Shown: positions 43,701 through 51,882 of the stretch, in pieces
How the letters are laid out: every line of letters starts with the position of its first letter
How positions within the stretch are numbered: the first letter of the stretch is position 1
Assembly: GCF_947501225.1 (NCBI RefSeq)
Contig: NZ_CANMUW010000015.1
Span: forward strand, 1 to 64,000
Reading direction: 5' to 3'
DNA from: an uncultured Shewanella sp.
GTDB lineage: Bacteria; Pseudomonadota; Gammaproteobacteria; Enterobacterales; Shewanellaceae
Length of the DNA: 64,000 nt
The notes under the pieces: model-generated
The model's input: only the letters and a program-made list of their open reading frames with translations
Told to the model about the DNA's origin: nothing
The model's database searches: none
Made by a program: the position numbers and the translations under genes

Positions 43701-43947
43701 TAATCGCTCGGTAATCGCTTATCTGGCAAGCCGGCAATCGAGTATCCGCCCCACGGTTGAGAGACAGCAGCAAAATTACCATGCAGAAAAATTCAAATAG
43801 CCAAGAAGATTAGCATATCCACAGGCCACATCAAAGCGTCGATTGCTCCCGAGTTGAGTCAGAAAATGCTCTACAAACCACAACCGAAAAACAAACGCTA
43901 TCCGTTGACTCTACAACCGAAAAGAAACAGGAGTTATAGATACAAAA

Positions 43948-43969
43948 AAGGCTGTATAAACAGCCTTTA
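43948..43969 (-). terminator. Intrinsic terminator of dnaN
   Basis: AAAGGCTGT (43948-43956) and ACAGCCTTT (43961-43969) with a 4-nt loop; on the minus strand a six-T run follows. It lies in the 301-bp dnaN-recF gap, which shows no other feature. Confidence 0.85.
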
Positions 43970-44001
43970 ATGAAAAAATAGTTATAACATCGAGATAAGA
44001 A

Positions 44002-45102
44002 CTAGAGTCTCATAGGCATAACCACATACATAGAATCTTCTTCTATATGATTCTCTATCAGGGCACTGGAGTTGCCGTCGATCAATGTGATACGAACATC
44101 GTCTGACGGCAGGTTGTTGAGGACATCAAGCAGATAGCTGACGTTAAATCCAATCTCCAGTGGACTGCTCTCATATTCTACATCTAAGATCTCTTCCGCC
44201 TCCTCCTGTTCAGGGTTATTGGCGGTGATCTTTATCAGGTTATTTTCAAGCTGAACCCGCACACCACGGAACTTTTCATTCGAAAGAATAGAGGCACGTA
44301 ACAGAGCTTGTTTCAGATGGTTACGGCTCGCAATCACGATTTTATCGCCGCCTTTGGGCAAGACCCGGCGGTAATCGGGGAAGCGACCATCGACCAGCTT
44401 ACTGGTAAATACTGCACTGCCGGTAGTGGCACGAATCGCGTTATCACCGATAGAAATGGTGATATCTAAATCTTCACCTTCGAACAGGCGCTGCAGCTCG
44501 ACAACCCCTTTACGTGGCACAATCACCTGCTTCTCCGGCAGAGAATCCTCCACCATGCGATGACTCAGGGCTAACCTGTGACCATCGGTTGCGATTGCAC
44601 GCAGTACATTGCCTTCGGTCTCTAATAACAGGCCGTTGAGGTAGTAACGTACATCCTGGTTCGCCATCGAGAATTGAGTCGCATCGATAAGAGACTTGAG
44701 TGTCCCCTGCTTGATAGTAAACTCGATATCGGCCTGGAAAGCCTCAACATTCGGATACTCTTCGGCTGGCAGAGTTGCCAGAGTAAATCGACTTCGGCCC
44801 GAACGGAGTATCAGGCGGTTTTCCTGCTGCTCGAGTTTAAGTTCGACCTGATCGGGTAATGATTTAACAATATCGAGAAACTTCTTTGCCGGAATCGTGG
44901 TGCGCCCTTCCTGAACGTCACCCTCTAACTGTACCTGACCGACTAACTCGACCTCTAAATCGGTACCGGTCATCTTAAGTGAGTGACCACTCACTTCAAC
45001 TAAAAGGTTTGCCAGAATAGGTAAGTTATGTCGTCTCTCCACCGCTCCAGTCACAAGCTGTAACGGCTTTAATAGGGCATCCCTATCAATTGAAAATTTC
45101 AT
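44002..45102 (-). CDS. dnaN: DNA polymerase III beta subunit (sliding clamp)
   Basis: Processivity clamp (366 aa, the E. coli length), three repeated clamp domains. Conserved segments are LPILANLLVEV, TGTDLEVELVGQV, IPAKKFLDIVKSLP, ATQFSMANQDVRYYLNGLLLE, TDGHRLALSHR, LVDGRFPDYRRVLPK, and the terminal YVVMPMRL of the peptide-binding pocket. Start chosen at the ATG at 45102 (MKFSIDRDALLKPL); a TTG three codons upstream is less likely. It starts 19 bp after the dnaA stop. Confidence 0.98.
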   Translation of the reverse strand: MKFSIDRDALLKPLQLVTGAVERRHNLPILANLLVEVSGHSLKMTGTDLEVELVGQVQLEGDVQEGRTTIPAKKFLDIVKSLPDQVELKLEQQENRLILRSGRSRFTLATLPAEEYPNVEAFQADIEFTIKQGTLKSLIDATQFSMANQDVRYYLNGLLLETEGNVLRAIATDGHRLALSHRMVEDSLPEKQVIVPRKGVVELQRLFEGEDLDITISIGDNAIRATTGSAVFTSKLVDGRFPDYRRVLPKGGDKIVIASRNHLKQALLRASILSNEKFRGVRVQLENNLIKITANNPEQEEAEEILDVEYESSPLEIGFNVSYLLDVLNNLPSDDVRITLIDGNSSALIENHIEEDSMYVVMPMRL

Positions 45103-45121
45103 CAGTTTCAATTTCCCAGAT

Positions 45122-46510
45122 TTATGAAGATAACGTACGGATTAAGTTAGCATAATCTTCTTTCGTGTCATGACTTTCTTCTCTCAACTGCGCAATTTTG
45201 CGACAAGCATGCAAAACAGTTGTATGGTCTCGTCCACCGAAGGCATCCCCAATCTCGGGTAAGCTATGGTTAGTTAACTCTTTAGAGAGTGCCATTGCCA
45301 CCTGGCGCGGTCTGGCAACACTACGGGAACGACGCTTAGAAAGCATGTCTGCCATCTTGATCTTGTAATATTCAGCGACCGTTTTCTGAATGTTATCTAT
45401 AGTGACCAATTTTTCCTGTAGTGCCAAGAGATCTCTTAAGGCTTCGCGCACAAAGTCGATAGTGATCGGACGTCCGGTAAAGTTGGCATTGGCAATGACA
45501 CGATTCAACGCCCCCTCAAGCTCACGTACGTTAGATCGTAAACGCTTAGCAATAAAGAAGGCCACCTCATCGGGCAGGTTGATACCACTCTCTTGTGCCT
45601 TACGCATCAAGATCGCCACTCGGGTCTCTAGCTCAGGAGGCTCGATGGCAACGGTTAATCCCCAGCCAAAACGGGACTTTAGACGATCTTCAACGCCATC
45701 GATCTCTTTCGGATAACGATCTGAAGTAAGAATGATCTGATGATTACCCTCTAATAGTGCATTAAAGGTATGGAAAAACTCTTCCTGAGATCTGTCTTTG
45801 TTAGCGAAGAACTGAATATCATCGATAAATAGCGCATCGACACTACGGTAATAGCGCTTGAACTCTTCGATGGCATTGTTCTGCAGCGCCTTAACCATGT
45901 CCTGCACAAAACGCTCTGAGTGCATGTACACGACTTTGGCATTCGGATTGTTCTTGATGATCCCATTACCAACAGCATGCAGCAGGTGGGTCTTACCCAG
46001 ACCGGTACCACCATATAAAAATAGTGGATTATAGGCACCACCCGGGTTTTCAGAGACCTGCATCGCTGCAGCCTTACCCAACTGGTTAGACTTACCCTCT
46101 ACGAAATTATCAAACTGATAGGTCAGGTTGATATTGCTTCTGTGGTTAGCAGCAACCGCCGGCTCTGGAGAGTTGACATTGAAAGCTGTCTTGGCCGGTT
46201 TAGTGTCTCGCTCCTGCTTTGGCTTTTCTACCGCTGCGGCAGCCTGCATTGGCGGAGGCGATGAAGGGCGACTACCGATATCGAAACGTAATTTAGGTGC
46301 ATCACTGCCCATCTGTTCAGTAAAAAACTGATTGATGATGTTGATGTACTTATCTCTGACCCAATCGAGAACGAAACGGTTCGGAGCGTAAAGAACTAAT
46401 GTATCTCCATCCATTTCAGCTTGTAACGGTCTAATCCACATACTGAATTGCTGAGCAGAGAGCTCATCTTGTAGTCGTCCGATACATTGCTGCCAAAGTG
46501 AAACCGCCAC
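45122..46510 (-). CDS. dnaA: Chromosomal replication initiator DnaA
   Basis: AAA+ initiator binding 9-mer DnaA boxes at oriC (462 aa; E. coli 467). Domain I is SLWQQCIGRLQDELSAQQFSMWIRPLQ. A proline-rich linker occupies about 85-130. The AAA+ domain has LFLYGGTGLGKTHLLHAVGN (Walker A, about 162-181) and LFIDDIQFF (Walker B). The C-terminal helix-turn-helix signature is IGDAFGGRDHTTVLHACRKI. It uses a GTG start with a DnaA box (46515-46523) immediately upstream, consistent with autoregulation. Confidence 0.98.
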   Translation of the reverse strand: MAVSLWQQCIGRLQDELSAQQFSMWIRPLQAEMDGDTLVLYAPNRFVLDWVRDKYINIINQFFTEQMGSDAPKLRFDIGSRPSSPPPMQAAAAVEKPKQERDTKPAKTAFNVNSPEPAVAANHRSNINLTYQFDNFVEGKSNQLGKAAAMQVSENPGGAYNPLFLYGGTGLGKTHLLHAVGNGIIKNNPNAKVVYMHSERFVQDMVKALQNNAIEEFKRYYRSVDALFIDDIQFFANKDRSQEEFFHTFNALLEGNHQIILTSDRYPKEIDGVEDRLKSRFGWGLTVAIEPPELETRVAILMRKAQESGINLPDEVAFFIAKRLRSNVRELEGALNRVIANANFTGRPITIDFVREALRDLLALQEKLVTIDNIQKTVAEYYKIKMADMLSKRRSRSVARPRQVAMALSKELTNHSLPEIGDAFGGRDHTTVLHACRKIAQLREESHDTKEDYANLIRTLSS

Positions 46511-46850
46511 GTACTTATCCCCAAAAGATCACACAAAGAGTGGTATTCTATAGTGAGATCACGATGATCGCTATCCTTATAATATATTTATCCCCAGTTA
46601 GATCATCTTTATTTGCATATATCGATCAAAAAAGATCGTCTGCGATCCTCTAATTTTCAAAAAGCGGCAAATCCAGCTTTATAAAGCGATCCGGATCGAT
46701 CTATAATTACGCGGTTCAGATCAGGTTTAAGATCACTGGATCCACAAGATGTAGTGTCCATTCACAGAGTTATCCACATATTATGGTGCCTCTGGATAAC
46801 CTGAGACAGAATTAATTGGCCAGAATTTTATCACTTGACGTTTTTGCTTG
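46511..46850. promoter_or_regulatory. dnaA-rpmH divergent control region, GATC- and DnaA-box-rich
   Basis: DnaA boxes TTATCCCCA at 46515-46523 and 46588-46596, TTATCCACA at 46770-46778 and a variant TCTGGATAA at 46791-46799. Thirteen GATC sites fall within 46526-46745, more than ten times the chance density. In E. coli the dnaA promoter region is also Dam-methylated and sequestered by SeqA, so cell-cycle control is expected. In some bacteria the origin itself lies in this interval. Confidence 0.8.
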
Positions 46851-46879
46851 TTGACGGGCATAGCTAAAGTGATTACAAT
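46851..46879 (+). promoter_or_regulatory. rpmH promoter
   Basis: TTGACG (46851-46856), 17-bp spacer, TACAAT (46874-46879), 76 bp upstream of the rpmH start. An overlapping TTGACG at 46835-46840 lies further upstream. Confidence 0.75.
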
Positions 46880-46955
46880 TCGGCCTCTTTTTTGCCCTTG
46901 CCTCAATTTTATTGTTGGTAAGGTTTGTTAACTAACACAAAGACGGATTGCCCCA

Positions 46956-47093
46956 ATGAGTAAACGTACTTTTCAACCAAGCACCCTAAAGCGCAAGCGT
47001 TCTCACGGCTTCCGCGCTCGTATGGCTACAGTAAACGGCCGTAAGGTATTGGCTCGTCGCCGTGCCAAGGGTCGTGCTCGCCTTTCTGCTTAA
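46956..47093 (+). CDS. rpmH: 50S ribosomal protein L34
   Basis: A 45-codon gene encoding a very basic protein that begins MSKRTFQPSTLKRKRSHGF and ends RRRAKGRARLSA, the standard L34 sequence. It lies between dnaA (divergent) and rnpA (18 bp downstream), the universal position. A strong upstream promoter fits high expression. Confidence 0.98.
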   Translation: MSKRTFQPSTLKRKRSHGFRARMATVNGRKVLARRRAKGRARLSA

Positions 47094-47111
47094 TCTTTAA
47101 GTAGATATCAG

Positions 47112-47468
47112 GTGACTAGCTACACCTTTACGCGGGAGTTACGTTTGTTAACTCCCGCGCAATTCAAATCTGTATTAACAAAACCCATCAAAGCTTCTTC
47201 GGCTGAAATAACCTTACTTGCAATTCCTAACTCTGAACAACATCCTCGTCTGGGATTAACTGTTGCTAAGCGTTTTGTAAAGAAAGCCCATCAGCGAAAC
47301 AGAATTAAGCGTATCATCAGAGATAACTTTCGTCTGCATCAGCACGAACTACCTCCAATCGATATAGTCGTACTCGTCAGAAATGGCGTGGTAGAGATGG
47401 AAAATACAGATCTCCATAAATTGGTAGAAAAGCTATGGCGAAAACTCAATCGCCGTTACAATGGCTAG
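47112..47468 (+). CDS. rnpA: Ribonuclease P protein component
   Basis: 118-residue basic protein cofactor of RNase P (E. coli 119). The RNR signature LTVAKRFVKKAHQRNRIKRI lies at about residues 54-73, with RELRLLTPAQF near the start and LVEKLWRKL near the end. GTG start at 47112. Its last 34 bases overlap yidD. Confidence 0.96.
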   Translation: MTSYTFTRELRLLTPAQFKSVLTKPIKASSAEITLLAIPNSEQHPRLGLTVAKRFVKKAHQRNRIKRIIRDNFRLHQHELPPIDIVVLVRNGVVEMENTDLHKLVEKLWRKLNRRYNG

Positions 47469-47692
47469 CAACCACGTTAATTCGTGGCTACCAAGTCTTC
47501 ATAAGTCCCTTTTTAGGGGCTAATAAGTGCCGCTTTCATCCAACTTGTTCAACATACGCAATTGAAGCAATTCGTTTGCACGGATTTGTAAAAGGCAGTT
47601 GGCTTGCAGCAAGACGCATATTAAAATGTCACCCTTTACATCCGGGCGGAATCGATCCCGTCCCCCAAAAAAAACACAGGTGTAATAAATAG
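47435..47692 (+). CDS. yidD: Membrane protein insertion efficiency factor YidD
   Basis: An 85-residue protein of the YidD (DUF37/Haemolytic) family, with RGYQVFISPFLGANKCRFHPTCSTYAIEAI and ILKCHPLHPGGIDPVP. Three conserved Cys are present. It is thought to assist YidC-dependent membrane insertion at the inner membrane. Overlaps rnpA and sits 3 bases before yidC, the conserved arrangement. Confidence 0.96.
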   Translation: MAKTQSPLQWLATTLIRGYQVFISPFLGANKCRFHPTCSTYAIEAIRLHGFVKGSWLAARRILKCHPLHPGGIDPVPQKKHRCNK

Positions 47693-47695
47693 GCT

Positions 47696-49330
47696 ATGGA
47701 ATCTCAACGCAATATATTGCTTATCGGTCTGCTATTTGTCAGCTTTTTGCTATGGCAACAGTGGCAGGTTGATCAAGCCCCACAACCGGTAGCGACTGAA
47801 TCTTCAGCAGTTATTCCGTCTTCGTCTACTTCAGATTCTCACAGCTCTGATGTTCCGGATGCCGACTCAGCTCTTCCTGCTGCCGTCGTTGCCTCTAAGG
47901 AACTCATCACAGTGAATACCGACCAGTTAATCATTAAGATTAACCCAGTCGGTGGTGATATCGTTTATTCGGCACTGGTTGAACACAAACTTGAACAGGA
48001 CAGTGATGAGCCTTTTGTTCTGCTTGAGCAGACGCAAGATATAAACTACATAGCTCAAAGTGGTCTTATCGGTCGTAACGGTATCGACAGCAGCTCAAAG
48101 GGCCGTGCACACTTCGACAGTGCTTCACGTGAATACACCTTAGCCTCAGGTCAGGATACTCTGGAAGTGCCGCTGACTTTCGTTGCCGATAATGGTGTGA
48201 CTTACACTAAGATGTTTGTCTTCCATCGTGGTCAATTTAAGGTGGATGTCGACTATGTAATCGACAACACCACAGACCAGCAGCTGCAAGTTCAGATGTA
48301 CGGTCAGATTAAGCACAGCATCAAGCAGAGCGAAAGCAGCATGATGATGCCTACATACCGTGGTGCGGCTTACTCAACCCAGGACACTCGCTACGAGAAG
48401 TACAGCTTCGAAGATATGGCCGATAAAAACCTGGATAAGAAGACATTAGGTGGTTGGGCAGCGATGCTACAACACTACTTTGTGTCTGCCTGGGTACCAC
48501 CAGCCAACGATCAAAACATCATCTTCTCAAGCATCAGTGCCGGCGGACAAGCCAATATAGGTTTCCGTGGTGCTATCTATGATGTAGCACCGGGTGCAAG
48601 CCGTACAATCAACGCCGAGTTCTATGTTGGTCCTAAGAATCAAGAAGCCCTGTCTAACATCTCAGACTCTCTGAACTTAGTGGTCGATTACGGATTCCTT
48701 TGGTGGTTAGCCGTACCTATCTACAAGTTACTGATGTTCTTCCAGTCGTTAGTGACTAACTGGGGTATCGCAATTATCCTTATCACGCTAACGGTACGTG
48801 GCTTGCTATATCCGCTAACGAAGGCACAGTACACCTCTATGGCTAAGATGCGTAATCTACAGCCTAAGCTTGCCGAAATGAAAGAGCGTTTCGGTGATGA
48901 CCGTCAGAAGATGGGTCAGGCAATGATGGAGCTGTACAAGAAAGAGAAAGTTAACCCTATGGGTGGCTGCCTTCCTATCTTGCTACAGATGCCAATCTTC
49001 ATCGCCCTATACTGGGTACTGCTGGAGAGCGTTGAGCTTCGTCACGCACCATTCATGCTATGGATCACCGACCTTTCGGTACAGGACCCATACTATGTAA
49101 TGCCAATCCTGATGGGCATATCTATGTTCGTTATGCAGAAGATGCAGCCAATGGCACCGACTATGGATCCAATGCAGCAGAAGATGATGCAGTGGATGCC
49201 GGTAGTATTTACCGTGTTCTTCCTATGGTTCCCTGCCGGTCTGGTACTTTACTGGTTAGTGGGTAACTTAGTTGCTATCACGCAGCAGAAGATCATCTAT
49301 GCCGGTCTGGAGAAAAAAGGGTTAAAATAA
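47696..49330 (+). CDS. yidC: Membrane protein insertase YidC
   Basis: A 544-residue Oxa1/YidC/Alb3 insertase (E. coli 548). N-terminal membrane anchor (about residues 7-23, LLIGLLFVSFLLWQQW), a low-complexity Ser-rich stretch, the large periplasmic beta-sandwich domain (about 60-330), then five membrane segments including GIAIILITLTVRGLLYPL with the hydrophilic-groove Arg, the conserved cytoplasmic loop MGGCLPILLQMPIFIALYW, and VVFTVFFLWFPAGLVLYW. Confidence 0.98.
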   Translation: MESQRNILLIGLLFVSFLLWQQWQVDQAPQPVATESSAVIPSSSTSDSHSSDVPDADSALPAAVVASKELITVNTDQLIIKINPVGGDIVYSALVEHKLEQDSDEPFVLLEQTQDINYIAQSGLIGRNGIDSSSKGRAHFDSASREYTLASGQDTLEVPLTFVADNGVTYTKMFVFHRGQFKVDVDYVIDNTTDQQLQVQMYGQIKHSIKQSESSMMMPTYRGAAYSTQDTRYEKYSFEDMADKNLDKKTLGGWAAMLQHYFVSAWVPPANDQNIIFSSISAGGQANIGFRGAIYDVAPGASRTINAEFYVGPKNQEALSNISDSLNLVVDYGFLWWLAVPIYKLLMFFQSLVTNWGIAIILITLTVRGLLYPLTKAQYTSMAKMRNLQPKLAEMKERFGDDRQKMGQAMMELYKKEKVNPMGGCLPILLQMPIFIALYWVLLESVELRHAPFMLWITDLSVQDPYYVMPILMGISMFVMQKMQPMAPTMDPMQQKMMQWMPVVFTVFFLWFPAGLVLYWLVGNLVAITQQKIIYAGLEKKGLK

Positions 49331-49350
49331 TCCTTAGTATCCAATAAACG

Positions 49351-49381
49351 AAAGCGGTTGATACTCAGTATTAACCGCTTT
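49351..49381 (+). terminator. Hairpin terminator after yidC
   Basis: AAAGCGGTT (49351-49359) and AACCGCTTT (49373-49381) with further pairing GATACT/GTAT inside, followed by Ts. It separates yidC from mnmE. Confidence 0.82.
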
Positions 49382-49443
49382 TTGCTTTATATGAGAGACC
49401 GTACCAATTTTTAATTTCCATATCTGAATCAGGAAACACAGTA

Positions 49444-50805
49444 ATGACAACAGATACTATCGTGGCACAAGCAACCGCCCCCGGGCGTGGTGGTGTAGGT
49501 ATCATTCGTATCTCAGGCGATCAGGCCAGCGAAGTGGCTATGGCAGTCCTTGGACATATCCCAAAGACCCGCTACGCCGATTACTGTGACTTTAAGGATG
49601 GTGAAGGTGAAGTGATCGATCAGGGGATAGCCCTCTACTTCAAGGGACCCAACTCCTTTACCGGTGAAGATGTCCTCGAACTTCAGGGCCATGGCGGCCA
49701 GATAGTCCTCGACATGTTGATTAAACGCGTGATGGAAGTTGAGGGACTTCGTATCGCCAAACCCGGCGAGTTCAGTGAGCAGGCGTTCATGAACGACAAG
49801 CTTGATCTTGCTCAGGCCGAAGCGATTGCCGACCTTATCGATGCCACCAGTGAACAAGCCGCCAAGAGCGCTCTGAACTCACTGCAGGGTGAATTCTCTA
49901 CTCAGGTACATGAACTGGTCGATCAGGTCACTAACCTGCGTCTATACGTCGAGGCAGCCATCGATTTCCCCGACGAAGAGGTCGACTTCCTCTCCGACGG
50001 CAAGATAGCGGCCTCTCTATACCGTATCATCACTAAACTGGACTCGGTACAGGCCAGCGCCAAGCAAGGTGCCATAATCCGGGAAGGGATGAAGGTGGTA
50101 ATTGCCGGACGCCCCAATGCCGGAAAATCCAGCCTGCTCAACGCTCTGGCAGGTAAAGAATCGGCAATTGTTACCGAAATAGCCGGAACTACCCGTGATG
50201 TACTGCGTGAACACATCCACCTCGATGGCATGCCACTGCACATCATAGACACCGCAGGCCTGCGCGACACGGCCGATACCGTAGAGCAGATAGGTATCGA
50301 ACGCGCCTGGGCAGAGATAGAGACCGCCGACCAGGTACTGTTTATGGTCGATGGCACCACCACAGATGCCGTAGACCCCCATGAGATCTGGCCTGACTTT
50401 ATCGACCGTCTGCCAAAGAACTTAGGTGTCACCGTTATCCGAAATAAAGCCGATATCACAGGTGAAGCACTTGAGGTTACCGAGGAGCAGGGCCACAGCG
50501 TATTCAGAATATCGGCTAAAACCGGTTTAGGCGTCGAGGAGCTACAGCAGCACCTGAAATCTCTTATGGGCTACCAAAGTAATCTTGAAGGTGGTTTTAT
50601 CGCACGACGTCGCCATCTGGAGGCTTTAGAGCTGGCCACCAGCCACGTGATGATAGGAAAAGAGCAGTTAGAGGTATACCAGGCAGGTGAACTGCTGGCC
50701 GAGGAGCTGCGTATGGCACAGATGGCGCTCTCTGAGATAACCGGTAAATTCACCTCTGACGATCTACTCGGAAAGATCTTCAGCTCATTCTGTATAGGTA
50801 AGTAA
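49444..50805 (+). CDS. mnmE: tRNA modification GTPase MnmE (TrmE)
   Basis: Potassium-dependent GTPase that with MnmG adds the cmnm5 group to wobble uridine (453 aa; E. coli 454). The N-terminal folate-binding domain starts DTIVAQATAPGRGGVGIIRISG. The G domain has GRPNAGKSSLLNAL (G1, about 222-235), AGTTRD (G2), DTAGLRDT (G3) and NKAD (G4). It ends FCIGK with the conserved C-terminal Cys. Its last 24 codons are duplicated 119 bp downstream, which marks an integration-type site at the 3' end. Confidence 0.98.
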   Translation: MTTDTIVAQATAPGRGGVGIIRISGDQASEVAMAVLGHIPKTRYADYCDFKDGEGEVIDQGIALYFKGPNSFTGEDVLELQGHGGQIVLDMLIKRVMEVEGLRIAKPGEFSEQAFMNDKLDLAQAEAIADLIDATSEQAAKSALNSLQGEFSTQVHELVDQVTNLRLYVEAAIDFPDEEVDFLSDGKIAASLYRIITKLDSVQASAKQGAIIREGMKVVIAGRPNAGKSSLLNALAGKESAIVTEIAGTTRDVLREHIHLDGMPLHIIDTAGLRDTADTVEQIGIERAWAEIETADQVLFMVDGTTTDAVDPHEIWPDFIDRLPKNLGVTVIRNKADITGEALEVTEEQGHSVFRISAKTGLGVEELQQHLKSLMGYQSNLEGGFIARRRHLEALELATSHVMIGKEQLEVYQAGELLAEELRMAQMALSEITGKFTSDDLLGKIFSSFCIGK

Positions 50806-50924
50806 ACAGGAGTCGCCATCTAAGAATCAGATGGCCTCATACAACTCCCAACGAGATCACGGGTAAATTCACCTCTGATGATCTACTCGGAAAGATCTTC
50901 AGTAGTTTTTGTATCGGTAAGTAG
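50788..50924 (+). repeat. Duplicated mnmE 3' end: probable SGI1-type attachment scar
   Basis: The last 72 bp of mnmE (50734-50805) recur at 50853-50924. Both encode EITGKFTSDDLLGKIFSSF then CIGK-stop; every difference is silent and the stops differ (TAA, TAG). The terminal 18 bases of the native gene (50788-50805) closely match the attB core of Salmonella genomic island 1 in trmE as I recall it (TTCTGTATTGGTAAGTAA). Only 47 bp, including a GCCATCT/AGATGGC hairpin (50815-50834), separates the two copies, so no island is present now. Confidence 0.8.
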
Positions 50925-51150
50925 TTTTAGAAGAACCTAAGGCGACGCTGCGCTAATTAAAGATCCTGATAGCTGGGATCTTTAATCCTCTCCTGTCATT
51001 CCTTCTAACACCTCAGAAATACCGGTCACCCCTCTGTCATTCCGGCATGCTTTTGGCCGGAACCCACTGTTTTAAATTTCTCAATAGCAAAAACAGCACT
51101 GGCTCTTGAAACAAGTTCAGGATGACAATACTCAACTCTCTGAGTGCGAC
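50925..51150. repeat. Hairpin and interspersed repeat downstream of mnmE
   Basis: ATTAAAGATCC / GGATCTTTAAT (50956-50986) is an 11-bp stem with a 9-nt loop. A stretch 51035-51127 then starts TGTCATTCCGG and ends AGGATGACA with an inner CCGGC/GCCGG hairpin. The type resembles a common bacterial interspersed repeat. The surrounding gap 50806-51882 has no credible gene. Confidence 0.55.
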
Positions 51151-51155
51151 TAAGC

Positions 51156-51559
51156 GATCTGATAATATTCAGATCCCACTCCCTTGATTGACAACTTAGC
51201 GGCACCAGATCTGCAAAATTGAGCTAAATAAACGGCATTACAGGCTTATGAAGCAGAGCGTTCATCGCGGGCCCAAATGCTGCACATATCGATCGATTTT
51301 TTGAGATCTGAAGACGATCCCAGTGGTGGCGCTAAAGCAGAAAATACAATGATCCGGATCAAGATAATCAACAGAGATATCAACAAGCAAAGTAAAGTCG
51401 ACTAAAGATCGAAACCACTGTTTAGATCTTTCCGTATCTGATTGTTTTAAAAGAATTTATATTCAGATCTTTTTTTGAAAAAATAAATATAAAAATAATT
51501 AAATTTTGAGCCTGTAGATAAGTTATACGCATATGAAAGCAGAATAATAGTTATCCATA
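51156..51559. other. Origin-like tract: GATC cluster, AT-rich 13-mer, DnaA-box-like 9-mers
   Basis: Eleven GATC sites lie between 51156 and 51469. An AT-rich stretch (51462-51510) begins GATCTTTTTTTGA, close to the E. coli oriC 13-mer GATCTNTTNTTTT. Next to it are near-matches to the DnaA box: TGTAGATAA (51513-51521, one mismatch), TTATACGCA (51523-51531, two) and TTATCCATA (51551-51559, one). No protein is encoded here. Function is inferred only. Confidence 0.5.
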
Positions 51560-51882
51560 CTGTAAAGGATCCCGCGCCCCTGAACCGGCAATTTCAAGAG
51601 GTTCATAAAACGCCTGTTTTTATGCTGAATAACCTCATAAAACCAGTACAAAAACTAACCGGCACAGCTTTTGGCAAAATAAACGTCCGAGCCATTTTTT
51701 TAACGGAATCGGCCTCAAACCCTTGAGGAATTTTTTGTAGCAATAATCCGACAGAGTTCGCTCCGGTTTCGCTCGCTGACCACTCATTCGTCGTCTATTT
51801 CAGATCTCATACTCTGCCGGTCTTTATTCTTATATATAGAGAGGTATCTTCCGCCCTACCCGGCTAGGTAACTCCTAATTAT

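Noticed and set aside
50734..50924. An intact integrative island at mnmE
   Set aside because: No integrase, excisionase or cargo lies between the two mnmE tails; only 47 bp separate them.
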